The notes under the pieces: model-generated | Databases searched by the model: none | What the model was told of the DNA's origin: nothing | What the model saw: only the letters and a program-made list of their open reading frames with translations | Shown: one piece after another, positions 11,056-20,642 of the stretch | Numbering within the stretch: position 1 is the first letter of the stretch | How the letters are laid out: the number at the start of each line of letters is the position of its first letter | Translations under genes and position numbers: made by a program | Origin: Aurelia coerulea | Lineage: Eukaryota; Cnidaria; Scyphozoa; Semaeostomeae; Ulmaridae | Direction: 5' to 3' | Length of the DNA: 64,000 bases | Assembly (NCBI GenBank): GCA_039566865.1 | Contig: CM076955.1 | Coordinates: forward strand, 16,413,501 to 16,477,500

Positions 11056-11243
11056 GATGGTAGCGAGGAACTTTTTACCAAGATGCATTGCGTTCTATGA
11101 TTGAATTCTTATAGAATCGTTAGAGATGCGCTCTATGATCTTTTCTATGATAGTTTCGCGTTCTATGATCGAATTCTTATAGAATCGTTAGAGATTTATC
11201 ATTGGAACGCAATCATCTTGGTAAGAGCTTTCTTGCCACCATC
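11056..11243. repeat. foldback with internal 37-bp direct duplication
   Basis: GATGGTAGCGAGGAACTTTT (11056) through GCATTGCGTTC pairs with the complement at 11205-11243 (GAACGCAATCATCTTGGTAA...CCACCATC). Between the arms, GAATTCTTATAGAATCGTTA occurs twice (near 11102 and 11171). No target duplication is clear. Confidence 0.65.
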
Positions 11244-11255
11244 TGTAGCGTAATA

Positions 11256-11427
11256 GACCTTTTAGCTGGATACAAAAGGGCCTGGATCGAGCGTTATTCT
11301 TATACATTTTTATACGCGAAGTTCGATCGAGTAACATTAGAGCTTCTATCACTATTGTGCACATTCGAAAATTCTACAAAATGTAGCAAAATAGCGTTCG
11401 ATTCTGATTCAGAAAAGCTGTAAGGTC
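11256..11427. mobile_element. TA-inserting foldback MITE, GACCTTTTAGC ends, copy 1
   Basis: TA at 11254-11255 and 11428-11429 flank a 172-bp block. The left end GACCTTTTAGCTG pairs with the right end CAGAAAAGCTGTAAGGTC. A second copy with the same ends and the same inner GGCCTGGAATCGAGC lies at 62655-62833. Confidence 0.7.
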
Positions 11428-11793
11428 TATTGTCTATTCTCCTAAGATGACGCCCCAAGATGATCAATGGGCGATATATGTTTTTAATGATACAGTTGGT
11501 CAAAACATGTTGTGGTTGTGGCCTTAAATATTAATCAGTATGCAATTGGATCAATCTGTCCAATTATTGAAACATCTTTATCAAATATTTCCATTTCAAG
11601 TCAACATGTTCCTTTATTCTCAATATGTAATCACGTGGTCAACAAAGCAACCGACAAATCAAATACAGTGTCTGATTTAGCAATCGGCCAGAGTCGAGCA
11701 CGCGTTGCACCTCATGCTGCAAAGATTTTGAATATTGTTGCCTGAGTGAAAACCTCATTTTCGACTTAAAAAAACCAAAAACAGTTTTCTATC
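11428..11793. other. unassigned AT-rich DNA
   Basis: A 77-codon plus-strand frame (11512-11745) has no recognised motif. No repeat partner was seen. Confidence 0.35.
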
Positions 11794-11794
11794 A

Positions 11795-12790
11795 CACTCT
11801 TTTTTATAAGGATAGTACAAATTTCGTTCAGCCTTTAATATTCTTGAAGTATTCTTATTTTTTCAAATCTGATATGGTTTCAGGGGAACATACAGGGTGT
11901 CTAAAAAAGTACCCCCTTTTGACCGAACAAGGGAACAAAACCATAAAATTTCGGGATTTCTTTAGTTCATAGCTACATTTGTGGATCTTCAACTTAAATC
12001 CACATACGCTGCATTTCAAAATCATCCACCAAACCTCGGAGATACAAGTTCACAAGGTCAACATTTGGAGTGCACCTGAAACTAGAGGTTTTGAGATCAC
12101 ATAAAATTTTGCAAAAGAATTTTCAACTTTGAATTTTAGTTTTTATTTTTGAAAAGAATCAAACCTTGTATCGCTTCAATTGTTCTCGAAATGACTTTTC
12201 TTCTTAGGAATCCGTCCGGGCATTGCGTTCCATCTCAAGTGTTTTGTATCAAAGACAAGGGAAAGGAGTACATGCACGCTTATTTTGGAGGTGTGGCACG
12301 ACTTTATCATTCTTACCGCATTTTTATGATATTCATTTAATCAGGGTCATGCCCATGTGTCCTTTATGCTTTTTAAAAGCAAAAAACTGAAGACTAAAGT
12401 TTACAGGTGCTTTGGAAAATGTCCATGATACAAATAATGGTTAGGCCATTTGTCAAAACCTCTGGTTTCGGGTGCACTGTAAATTTTGACTTTGCAGATT
12501 TGTATCTCCGGTTTTTTGGTGTATGATTTCTAAATGCAAGGTATGTGCATCTAAGTTGAAGATTGATACATTTTGCTGTGAACTCGGTGAGCAATGATAT
12601 CTATCGTTTTGTTCCTATTTCCCGTCAAAATGGGGTACTTTTTTCTGAGACACCGGGTAGTTAAGATAAATGTCATGTTGTTGCAAAGAAATGGTCTAAC
12701 GAAAGAAAAGCTTAAGCAATTGTAGCAATAAGAATGTTGAGGCTGAGCAATATCCTTATAAGATTCTTAAAATTTGGATGATTCTGAGCC
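11795..12790. mobile_element. ATATTCTTA-type MITE, 3' truncated and split by a second transposon
   Basis: The left end CACTCTTTTTTATAAGGATA and the following GAAGTATTCTTATTTTTTCA match the intact copy at 32373-32736. Homology breaks at 11892, resumes at 12658 with GTTAAG...TGTCATG and ATGGTCTAACGAAAG, and ends at GATTCTGAGCC (12790), where another repeat begins. The 765-bp interruption is the TA-inserting element 11893-12657. The two bases before the left end are CA instead of TA. Confidence 0.85.
11893..12657. mobile_element. Tc1/mariner-like long-arm MITE nested in another MITE
   Basis: TA at 11891-11892 and 12658-12659 flank ends CAGGGTGTCT and AGACACCGGG. The arms stay complementary for more than 200 bp: GTGCACCTGAAACTAGAGGT near 12070 pairs with ACCTCTGGTTTCGGGTGCAC near 12460. 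The host copy at 32373 shows the empty site, GAACATAGTTC with a single TA, so both borders are confirmed by a paralogue. No transposase frame is present. Confidence 0.93.
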
Positions 12791-13190
12791 AACAAGGATA
12801 GATTTTGTAACACAATAGCATGAGATGCTTTTGTTGACACCTGAATTCCAAATGATTAGTGGCTGCAGACAGAGAAAGTTCTCTCAACTATAAATTCAAA
12901 GCAAAAGAAGCCACAAAGTTTTCTCTGAACCCCAAGTAGCTAACGCGCTCGTCGTGCATTCTAGAAATTGTTTTTAAGAGCAAATATGAGCATGTATGGA
13001 AAGAAAAAGGTTATATCTCTACATCTACCTCGGGCATTTTATTTCTTTGGTTCAGAAGCTGAGCAGTAAGTGTTTCATTACACCCAAAAATATAAGAAAA
13101 ATTGAATCTTCTCCCAATCGGCTTCTGAACCAAGAAAATTAAATGCCCGAGGCAGATGTGTAGATAGATCCTTCTTCTTTCGATTTTTTT
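12791..13190. repeat. foldback related to the ends of the 24-28 kb structure
   Basis: AACAAGGATAGATTTTGTAA at 12791 and the stretch through TGACACCTGAATTC, GCTGCAGACA and CTCTCAACTATAAATTCAAA match the outer arms at 24250-24470 and, inverted, 28130-28330. Its inner part (13015-13165) is itself a hairpin: ACATCTACCTCGGGCATTTT pairs with AAATGCCCGAGGCAGATGTG, with GGTTCAGAAGC in both arms. Confidence 0.75.
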
Positions 13191-13194
13191 ATTT

Positions 13195-14160
13195 ATATTC
13201 CATCTAAAAATTTACATGACAAATTACTACCTACATTACTTAACCTACTTTACAACACTACGACTACGATACCAAGAGGAGCAAAATACTATGTCAACGC
13301 CGAGGCCTTTTAAAAGAAGAAAAACATTGAAAAAATACATTTATATAAGCTAGACATAACTACGAACAAACAGAAAAAAATATTGCAAAGAAAACGTACT
13401 TAGTGGTTGCGTGGCTTGTAACAAAGCTTAACATGAGCTCAATCTAACCGACCAGTTTCTTGAATAAATTGTAATGTTAGCTCGAGTATGTTCCTGTTAA
13501 CATCATTATTGAGGTTTTTATCACCATACAGTAGGAGTTGCGTTAGCAGGAACGCCGCAGAGGGGGGCGCGGGGGGGCGAATGCCCCTCCTGCCCTTTCC
13601 TAACGGGGGCAGGCAAAAATGCCCTTTAAATGAAATACAATAATTTACTTCGAAACTTGATAGAAAAGCCGCCATAGCTTCATTCCTTTGTCAGAAACAC
13701 ACCAGTAACAAAATATGCAACTTCAATATAAGCGATATGCGATTTTATGCGATTCGGAATGAGGACATGTGGAGAAATAGCCGAAAAATTTCGTGAAAGA
13801 ACATGATTAATGTTCGTTAAAACTTTTTTGATAGCATTTTGAGCCAACCTAAAGGGCGTGGCCACACAAATTTTCCCGAGGGAATACCCCCAGACCCCCC
13901 AAATTTTAGGCTCGCTTCGCTCGCCTTCGGTCTCGATTGCCCTTACGTCCCTAGTCGCCCCCCTTGCCCCACCATCGCTCCGGCGTCCCTGTGCGTTAGA
14001 ACCTCATTTGAAAGGTTAGCATATCCAAGTGTTCGTAATAATTGAAGTATTCCAGCAAGGTTTCCTCGTTGGAACCCAAAGGAAGGTCAAAGCAACAAAA
14101 AGTGCTCCGCATCCTCGGTATCCTCAACACCATCGTTCGTAGGGCACATTGGGTTTACAG
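13195..14160 (-). pseudogene. LINE reverse transcriptase C-terminus and 3' end, split by a hAT element
   Basis: Read on the minus strand from about 14160, the DNA encodes EDTEDAEHFLLL followed by P-F, then RTLGYANLSNEVLTQLLLYG, and ends LELTLQFIQETGRLD with a stop at 13439. The CP-X-C...EHFLLxCPxF pattern is the usual C-terminal zinc-knuckle region of many animal LINEs. After the stop the 3' UTR to about 13195 matches those at 5085, 15675, 41620 and 49470. The 445-bp element 13547-13991 lies inside the coding part; deleting it and one 8-bp duplication restores continuity of the protein segment. Frame breaks elsewhere show that the copy is inactive. Confidence 0.82.
13547..13991. mobile_element. 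hAT-like MITE, CAGGG-type ends
   Basis: The exact 8-bp duplication tgcgttag (13539-13546, 13992-13999) flanks ends CAGGAACGCCG and CGGCGTCCCTG. CAG/CTG ends with an 8-bp duplication are the standard signature of hAT transposons. The interior has GGGGGGCGCGGGGGGGCG on the left and a matching C-rich right side, and no transposase. It interrupts the LINE 13195-14160 and is therefore younger. Confidence 0.92.
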
Positions 14161-14277
14161 TATCCTCAAAATTATAAATGCAAAAACAAACTTCTTGTAC
14201 GCGTGTTGCACGATGTTTCACTAAATACAAACAAATAACAGTATAAATAATCGAGCTTAGAACAGAGTTTTATTTTG

Positions 14278-14311
14278 TACGACGTTTCGGGCTTAAACCC
14301 ATTATCAAGTG
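14278..14311 (-). other. hammerhead-like motif, degenerate
   Basis: On the minus strand the order is CTTGATAA, a GGG...CCC stem (GGGTTTAAGCCC), then GAAACGTCG. This resembles the hammerhead core (CUGAUGA, stem II, GAAA), which Penelope-like retroelements are known to carry. The first core box differs from the consensus, so activity is doubtful and the resemblance may be chance. Confidence 0.3.
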
Positions 14312-14866
14312 AATTCTCAAAATTATGCCTGAATTTGTGAAAGTTCAATTTGCTCAGAACCACTCTAAGTTGGGCAAGGTGGGATGGCTTCAAATAGAAT
14401 TTAGATACTTAGCTATAATTCTACCATTGGGCTTTTCTCAAATCTTGAATATTCCTCGAAATTACAGCGTATTTTATGTTTCAACTCACGAAGGTGTGAC
14501 CTCATCCAATATCTAAATTGCAAACCAGAAGAGCGACAGAATCTTGCTTCACACTATATTGTAGACATTCATCAACTACGGTTTTCATGGAGGTTGTTTC
14601 ATGTTTCGTCAAGACGTTAAGAAATTACTGTGGTTTTAATTCTCTTTCAAAACAAGAAATACTCTCTAATTCTGAATAAGTGGAAGATTTTAGAAAAATA
14701 GAATTAAAGCGAAGTCGCGAAAGTTTGTTTGAATCTAGTCAGTTCAAAGAAATGAAATAGGTCATAAAATTTTACACCAACGATTTGAGAGATTCGGAAC
14801 TTATGCTTTCTCAGGGTTGTCTCCAACGTTAACATGCATTTACCAAAGAAATCAAATCAGACAAGT
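14312..14866. other. unassigned AT-rich DNA
   Basis: No recognisable gene or repeat; only short frames. Confidence 0.4.
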
Positions 14867-14874
14867 ACAAAAAC

Positions 14875-15152
14875 CTCAGGGAGGGAGGTAACTTAAGTTT
14901 TCCATGGTACGGGGTTGTGCCACTTTTTAGGGTACCTCTTTATGATAGAGTCCGGATTTATGGGTATGGTTTTCAACGATTTTTTATATTTTCTGGATTT
15001 ATGGGTATGGTTTTTTTATACTTCATTCATGGGTGAACTTTTTCAGCTTTGCCAAATTTTTTGGTATACTTTTCAGAAATTTTCCTGATTTATGGGTGGT
15101 AGTTTTACGCACAACCCCGTATCATGGAAACTTAAGTTACCCCCCCCCCCGG
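14875..15152. mobile_element. G-end family element with 8-bp TSD, copy 2
   Basis: The exact duplication acaaaaac (14867-14874, 15153-15160) flanks a 278-bp foldback. The left end CTCAGGGAGGGAGGTAACTT is a mutated form of the right end (complement CCGGGGGGGGGGGTAACTT). CATGGTACGGGGTTGTGCC from about 14901 is the family box, and CACAACCCCGTATCATG near 15110 is its inverted partner. The middle repeats TTATGGGTATGGTTTT three times. Loss of the G run on one side suggests an older copy. Confidence 0.9.
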
Positions 15153-15160
15153 ACAAAAAC

Positions 15161-15674
15161 TGAAATCTACTTAACTGAATAATATTTATTTGAATGTGTT
15201 TTTATCTGTTTCATTTTAGCTCTGATTGTAATTATTATTCTTCTGCTTGTGGCAATGCTTGTGGTTGGTTTCGTGCCCAAATGATTGATTAATATAGAAG
15301 AGCTGACGAAGGTACTTTCAAATTAGTGATTAATTCTGTTGAATTCTGTATGAATTAGCAAAATATATTAATTGTTATTCACGTCACCCGCAAATGTAGC
15401 AAAACATGTTGTTTACGTGTACCAGCAAAGGCTGCAAATCTCGGCAAATCTCTGCAAAAATTTGAAATCAAAGGGAATCTAAGCATATAGAAGTGTCTCA
15501 AGCTACTTACGGTTAAATTTTAGCCTATCAGATATTAATATGTCCTGTTGATGTAGATCAGTTACCGAAGTGTGGTTAGGCACGTGCCATGGCCTATTGT
15601 CTTTGCATGGCTATTTCTACCAGTAGCTTGTATATGCTTGAATTCCCTTCAATCGTGTAAAATATTATTGCCTT
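15161..15674. other. unassigned AT-rich DNA
   Basis: No recognisable gene. Variants of GCAAATGTAGCAAAACATG and GCAAATCTCGGCAAATCTC at 15395-15465 form a weak local repeat. Confidence 0.35.
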
Positions 15675-15810
15675 TCTTCCTACGGCCCTGCTGTACAACA
15701 CCACAGGCACGATACCAAGGGGAGCAAAAACAATGACTACCCCATGACCAAATCAGAAAGACACGCAACGTTAAACTACATACAACTACACTACGAACGA
15801 TTAAAAACTA
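15675..15810 (-). mobile_element. LINE 3' untranslated end, interrupted
   Basis: The minus strand reads GGGGTAGTCATTGTTTTTGC, GGTATCGTGCCTGTGGTGTT, as in the LINE tails at 5085 and 13195. The foldback 15811-16501 follows directly, so upstream LINE sequence, if kept, would be beyond 16502; none is recognisable there. Confidence 0.55.
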
Positions 15811-16501
15811 AGGGGCCCTTTACATGAGCAAACTCAGACCGGCACGAGTTTCAGATCGGTTTGAAATTTTGCCATGTCTGCTTTTTTGCGTTGCGTTTAC
15901 ATGGAGATTCAGACCGGTCTGAAATTATACTAGCGTCACATTGCACATGCGTTGAATGCAATTGAGGCAACTGTGACAATGGTTTCTTTTCTCATATTTT
16001 GGAATTAGGCCTATTTTCATTGTTGCGCTAAGTTATCAACAACACAGGATGTTATTAGAGTTGATAATCAAGGATAATCAACTGTACGTTTGTACTGCAT
16101 TACAAATCTATTTTGGTTTGATGGTTCAAATGCTGCTTCAGAACCTGAAAATAAACAGGAGGCTTTAGTTTTTTATGTTTAGTTTCTTAGTTATAGTTTC
16201 TTGTGTCTGGAGAAAAACAAATGGACGACCAAACAATGAAAATGGCTCCCAATAGTGCAGTTATCACTTCCGCAATTATTCATTTCGCCCCGATCTGAAA
16301 AAATTTCTGTTTACATGAGAATTTCAGGTCGACCTGAGTTTTCAGATCGGTCTGAAAGACCGAAACAAACCCAGACCGGCACGAGTTTCATTTCGCCCCT
16401 TCTCGTGTAAACACTCTAAGGACCTTGACCAGACACCGAAATGAAACTCGTGCCGATCTGAAACTCGTGCCGGTCTGAGTTTGCTCATGTAAAGGGCCCC
16501 T
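15811..16501. mobile_element. long foldback MITE with iterated AGACCGGTCTGA motifs
   Basis: The left end AGGGGCCCTTTACATGAGCA pairs with the exact complement at 16482-16501, and pairing continues through AACTCAGACCGGCACGAGTT. TA flanks both ends (15809-15810, 16502-16503); the flanks can also be read as TAA/TTA. Both arms carry many copies of GATCGGTCTGAAA and related half sites; 15912-15923 is the perfect palindrome CAGACCGGTCTG. Such clusters may be transposase binding sites. No coding frame is present. Confidence 0.88.
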
Positions 16502-16503
16502 TA

Positions 16504-16807
16504 TGGATACTAAACTAATGGATTCCGCCTGCCATTAAATGTCGGGTCAGGGATGGGATGAATTGAAGAAAGTCTCGAACGCAACTCGTTCTGTAATAAG
16601 ATCGTATCAAATATGCTCTCTCTGGAGTCAGCAAATTAGGCCTACCTAAAGTTGTCATCGAACAATTCATTTGAAAGAAATGGGCAGTAACATTATTCGT
16701 GCTGATTAGGTTGAATTTTTAAAAAGATTTGACGTGAATGCTACGCTTACCCGATGCAGCGAGTACTACAAGCAACACGGTAAACAGAGTGTGTAACTTC
16801 AGTAAGC
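16504..16807. other. unassigned DNA
   Basis: No gene, repeat or regulatory signal recognised. Confidence 0.35.
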
Positions 16808-16817
16808 ATCTATCAGA

Positions 16818-17064
16818 GTAGTGGGGTTGCTCAGTAGTAGCACGCTTGACTACCAATCTGAAGGCTGGTGGTTCGAGTCCTCACCCTGCCAAACCTGCTA
16901 CAAAGTGTGAGGAGAGTCGCCAACTCTCTGTAATTCCAGGCTAAAGGAATCAAGAGGTGTGGTCACATCGAGAGGAAGGACCAGAACGCTGCTTTTGTAA
17001 GCTCAGCTTCTCAGCGTCCTTAAACTGTCTTCGGATGCTAGGTAAAAATGTATACAAAAATAAA
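16818..17064 (+). mobile_element. tRNA-derived SINE, family 1, with 10-bp TSD
   Basis: The exact direct repeat atctatcaga at 16808-16817 and 17065-17074 flanks a 247-bp element. The head contains TTGCTCAGTAGTAG (diverged A box) and GGTTCGAGTCC (perfect B box). The body carries TGTGAGGAGAGTCGCCAACT and AGCTCAGCTTCTCAGCGTCC, and the tail is GGATGCTAGGTAAAAATG followed by A-rich sequence. Polymerase III would transcribe it and a LINE would mobilise it. Other copies: 43938-44174 (-), whose A box TGGCTCAGTGG is intact, and a tail at 58525-58605 (-). Confidence 0.95.
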
Positions 17065-17074
17065 ATCTATCAGA

Positions 17075-17520
17075 CCTTCTTGCTGAATTCTATTTTGAAA
17101 AGCTGATATCAGATTTCAAACTTCCCCTTGTCGAAATGAGATCTTTCGTTCCGAAATGGTTAGTGACTTTCTGGCAACGCTCTTTTCAACGCCCTTGCTT
17201 TAACGGCTTAAAACGTCCGCCAAATGTCTACAAAAATTTTGCTTGCAACATCAGAAAGAGCATTTTTTATCGTCTTGGGAGAATTGTATACGATACAAAA
17301 AGATTGACTGACAAAGTGGTTAACCCTTGATGTCTACATTTCTAGCACAATTCTTTGTTTGCATTGCATTCTCCCAAGCCTGTTTGCTGTTTGGCTGAAA
17401 AATTGTGGGATTTGTGCTGAGGTTCTTTGCAGGTTTCTAACTTCTTGGAAGATACCTTTTGTAGAAGTCGCTTTGGAACAAATGGCCTAATTTAGATCGA
17501 GCAATAATTTCAAGCTAAGT
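17075..17520. other. unassigned AT-rich DNA
   Basis: A 64-codon frame at 17136-17330 is the only notable open frame and has no recognised motif. Confidence 0.35.
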
Positions 17521-17522
17521 TA

Positions 17523-17906
17523 CACTCATTTTTTTTATAAGAAACCCCTTATAAGAAACGGTAGGCTCAATTTTTCGAAAGCTAAGAAACAACCCTACCT
17601 GAATTGAAAAAAGCTAAGAAACTTTTCTAATTTGCAGTTTTAATTTTCTCAGCGCACTCAAAAATGTTTTGACACTGTACAGTTATAGCAACTGTTTGGA
17701 CATTATTTTGAGTGTTATGTTATATACTCGTTTTGAGATTTTGCTAAGTAATTTGGGAGCCCTTTAGACAAGACAAAATCAACTCTAAACTTCCGGCAAT
17801 AAAAATATAAGAAACACGTAAGAAACTTGTGGTAGCAAAATGGCCCAAAAATTTAAGAAACTGCCTACCAGCCCGGACCTTAGTTTCTTATAATAAAAAA
17901 TGAGTG
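17523..17906. mobile_element. TA-inserting MITE, CACTCA ends, AGTTTCTTA type
   Basis: TA at 17521-17522 and 17907-17908 flank ends CACTCATTTTTTTTATAAGA and TTATAATAAAAAATGAGTG. TAAGAAAC or its complement is repeated at least eight times inside, at irregular spacing near both ends. The end sequence differs from the CACGT family (4426, 30076) although the iterated motif is shared. Confidence 0.88.
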
Positions 17907-17908
17907 TA

Positions 17909-18660
17909 TCTTGGCTATCCCAAACCAAAGAGCTTTTAAAGCCCTCATAAAGCGGACTCTTCCAGCAGCACTTTTTTATATTGTTTTCTTCAAATCGTGT
18001 CACAAATATTGCGTTGCAGTATGTGAAAAGACTTCTCTTTGGTATTAAAACGTGGAAATCTACTTTTAGCACTACCTGCGGATTCAAGTATTCTATAGGA
18101 TATGCCAATTTTTTCAGATAGATCTCATTGACCTTTCTCTCACTGCCATAGCTATCTTTTTACACAAAAGGCCTCAATAGGAACACTTGCAAATAAAAAT
18201 AGAGCCCACGTTGTTACGTCAAACTTCAGACAAAAAACCACACAATGTTTTCGCTGAATTGACACAATGTATCATCACTGTGCATAAGCAAACAAAGGTA
18301 TAGGGTGCATGACAAAAGTATTTGTGTTAGGCCCACGTAAGATGGTTGAGATGAGTGGGAAATGTTTACGGTTATCTGAGCGCATATTTGAAATCTTGTT
18401 AAAATAATCGCTCTAACAGAGATTTAGAAACATTGGTTTGATGCAAGATTTCCTCCCAAAGAACAGAAAAATTGTTTGATTCCTCCCTTGGTCCGGAAGT
18501 CAAGAAAAAGGCTCACAACAACTAGCAGTTCTCTTCGAGCCCACCTCTGAAGGATATATTATCAGTAGATGAACTGGATGGAAAATAGATGTTAAATTTT
18601 TAACATAGATTTAGTAACATTTCGTTGATTTTCTCCCAAAAACTGTTGGTTTTTTCTCTT
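17909..18660. other. unassigned AT-rich DNA
   Basis: A 107-codon minus-strand frame (18108-17785) overlaps the end of the MITE; its composition is AT-driven and no domain is seen. Confidence 0.35.
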
Positions 18661-18668
18661 CTGTCTGA

Positions 18669-18839
18669 CAGGGACGTAGGAAGCATCTCAAACTTGGAGG
18701 GGCACGACACTTCAAGGGCACCTTTTTCATTACCCTGAAAGGGCACTTCCTGAAAATAAAAAGGGCATTTCTTCGTTTATTGCAAAATCTTGGGGGGCAC
18801 GTGCCCCCAGTGCCCCCCCCCCCGGTTCCTACGTCTCTT
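18669..18839. mobile_element. hAT-like MITE, CAGGGACGTAGG end
   Basis: The exact duplication ctgtctga (18661-18668, 18840-18847) flanks a 171-bp element. The left end is CAGGGACGTAGGAAG; the right end complement reads AAGAGACGTAGGAA, two changes from the left. The interior has GGGGGGCACGTGCCCCC and a C run. It encodes nothing. Relatives with the same CGTAGGAAG core are at 48472 and 56884. Confidence 0.85.
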
Positions 18840-18847
18840 CTGTCTGA

Positions 18848-19576
18848 AATTCAGCAAAGCAAAAAGTATCTTTCGATGCCATCTTTGAAGGAGATATTAT
18901 CCAGGGGTAGAAAAAATATTTTGGAAAAAGTTTCTGTGACAGCTAGTTGCTCCAACAAAAAATCCATTCCTTGTTGACAGCATGAAAAAAAAACACATTT
19001 GGAAGGATTTTGAATATTTTTCTACTTCCCAGGTTGCAAACAGTTTTTAGAAAATTAATTTACCTGAAGACAGTTTAAATTGATCGAAGAGCATCCCACA
19101 AATTTTCTAAAGACTTAGTTTGAAAATGCAAAAGAGAAAATTTAAGATTTTCATACAAAATCACATGATCAGTTCCTCCTCCTTCCTTGCTGCTCTTTCT
19201 TTCTGGAGACCTTGAAAAATTTCTGGGACCATTGGTGCTGTGGTCCGCTATTTTTTCCACCCCTGATATTATCATTGATGAACTTAATGAAAAGTGCAGG
19301 GTGTGGGTGTCCCCAAGAAATTATGACCCATTTGAGAGGCTAGTAACTGTAGGTTCTATTGACCCGTTCGTGATACAGTTGAATAGGATAGGCTTCAGCT
19401 TAGAGTTTGAGAGCTCGTTTTAGCCTATCGGAGAAGTTGTCACTGATTTATAGCACAAGACTGTCGAAAAAGTGATTGTTTTAAAAAAAGCACGTTCTTC
19501 ATTCTCCAATAATGTCAACATTATGTAAATTTTGAAAGAAAGGGTTCTAGCGTTGTATGAAAATAGCTCAATGTTA
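18848..19576. other. unassigned AT-rich DNA
   Basis: Several short open frames without motifs. Nothing repeated was recognised. Confidence 0.35.
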
Positions 19577-19584
19577 TCAGAAAA

Positions 19585-19875
19585 CCCCCGGGGGGGGGGG
19601 TACTTAGTATATTTTGCTGACAGGATAGCACTCCTTTCAGGGTATCGTTTTCGCCTCTTTTTTCTAACGCCAGGTATCAAAAGAAGGCAATTTTTCTAAA
19701 GCCGGTTGTCAACAGTGTGATGTCATTGTTTTTCGATAAATTTTTTGCGTTTTGGAGCATCCTTTTCGCCGATTTTTTCAAAAACCGGCTATGATTTCGA
19801 GGAAAAAATTCTAAAGCCGGGTGAAAAGATATTTTCCTGGAGTGCACATCCCCGTACAATTGAAAGTCAAATCCC
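19585..19875. mobile_element. G-end family element with 8-bp TSD, copy 3, right end decayed
   Basis: The exact duplication tcagaaaa (19577-19584, 19876-19883) brackets 291 bp. The left end is CCCCCGGGGGGGGGGGTACT. The family box survives in inverted form as GGAGTGCACATCCCCGTAC (about 19837-19855), but the C run expected at the right end has been lost (ends AAATCCC). Without the duplication the right border would not be recognisable. Confidence 0.78.
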
Positions 19876-20033
19876 TCAGAAAACAAAGCCTTATGAAGCC
19901 CTGATAGACGTTGATGAAAATCCAACACAGCACTAGAACCCGTTCTTGCAGTATTTCCTTGATTGTGGCATTTTTGGAGAACAAAGAAAGTGCGATTTTC
20001 GAAGCAGTCACTTTTGAGTTTCATGTGCCATAA

Positions 20034-20560
20034 GGGGTCAGTCATTTATAACACTGGGTACCGGAGCGGGTTAGAATTTCTAAACTTGTTAAAAGTTCTC
20101 ATACCCCTGCCAATTTTCGCTGAAAATGTTCATACCCCATTGAAAAATTAGAAAAAATTCATACCCCCAGTGGCCATCTATCAAATTGTTTTTAGACAAT
20201 CATTTCAAATCGTTTTTTGAGTGAGGTAAAAGATAGGGAAACAAAGCTGTTTCAACCAGATGCAGTACTACGTTGGGCGGCCAATAAAATGAAATTTTAC
20301 ACAAACATACTGAAAGATTCGAGGACTGTCATTAAAAAATTAGCAAGGTTTGCAGGTGTGTGAAGATATGGTATTCCACAGGCCTTTCTTTGCATCTTAT
20401 TGAACAAAAAATTTCTCAAGAATTTACTTTGATAGATTTCATACCCCCTCAACATTTTTTAAAAATGTTTCACACCGTCATTTTCCTTTGAATAGTTTTC
20501 ATACCCCTACCAATTCTAACCCCCCCGCCCCCATACCCAAAGTTATAAATGGCTGACCCC
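20034..20560. mobile_element. PIF/Harbinger-like MITE with TAA duplication
   Basis: TAA at 20031-20033 and 20561-20563 flank ends GGGGTCAGTCATTTATAAC and GTTATAAATGGCTGACCCC. A TWA target of 3 bp is characteristic of PIF/Harbinger. The interior contains TTCATACCCC at least six times in one orientation, separated by 20-90 bp, which is unusual for a symmetric element. No transposase is present. Confidence 0.82.
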
Positions 20561-20642
20561 TAAATCAGCAACCATTTGTCATATTTGCTAAAAGCAAGGT
20601 CTCTAACTCATGTAATCAGTCTAAATTGAAGCCTATCCTATG

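Noticed and set aside
13439..13675. 78-residue minus-strand protein starting in G/C-rich DNA
   Set aside because: Chimera of hAT-like MITE sequence and the LINE C-terminus; not a native gene.
16818..16890. Functional tRNA gene
   Set aside because: A and B boxes are present, but the acceptor stem does not close and the block is followed by a SINE body and tail with a target duplication.
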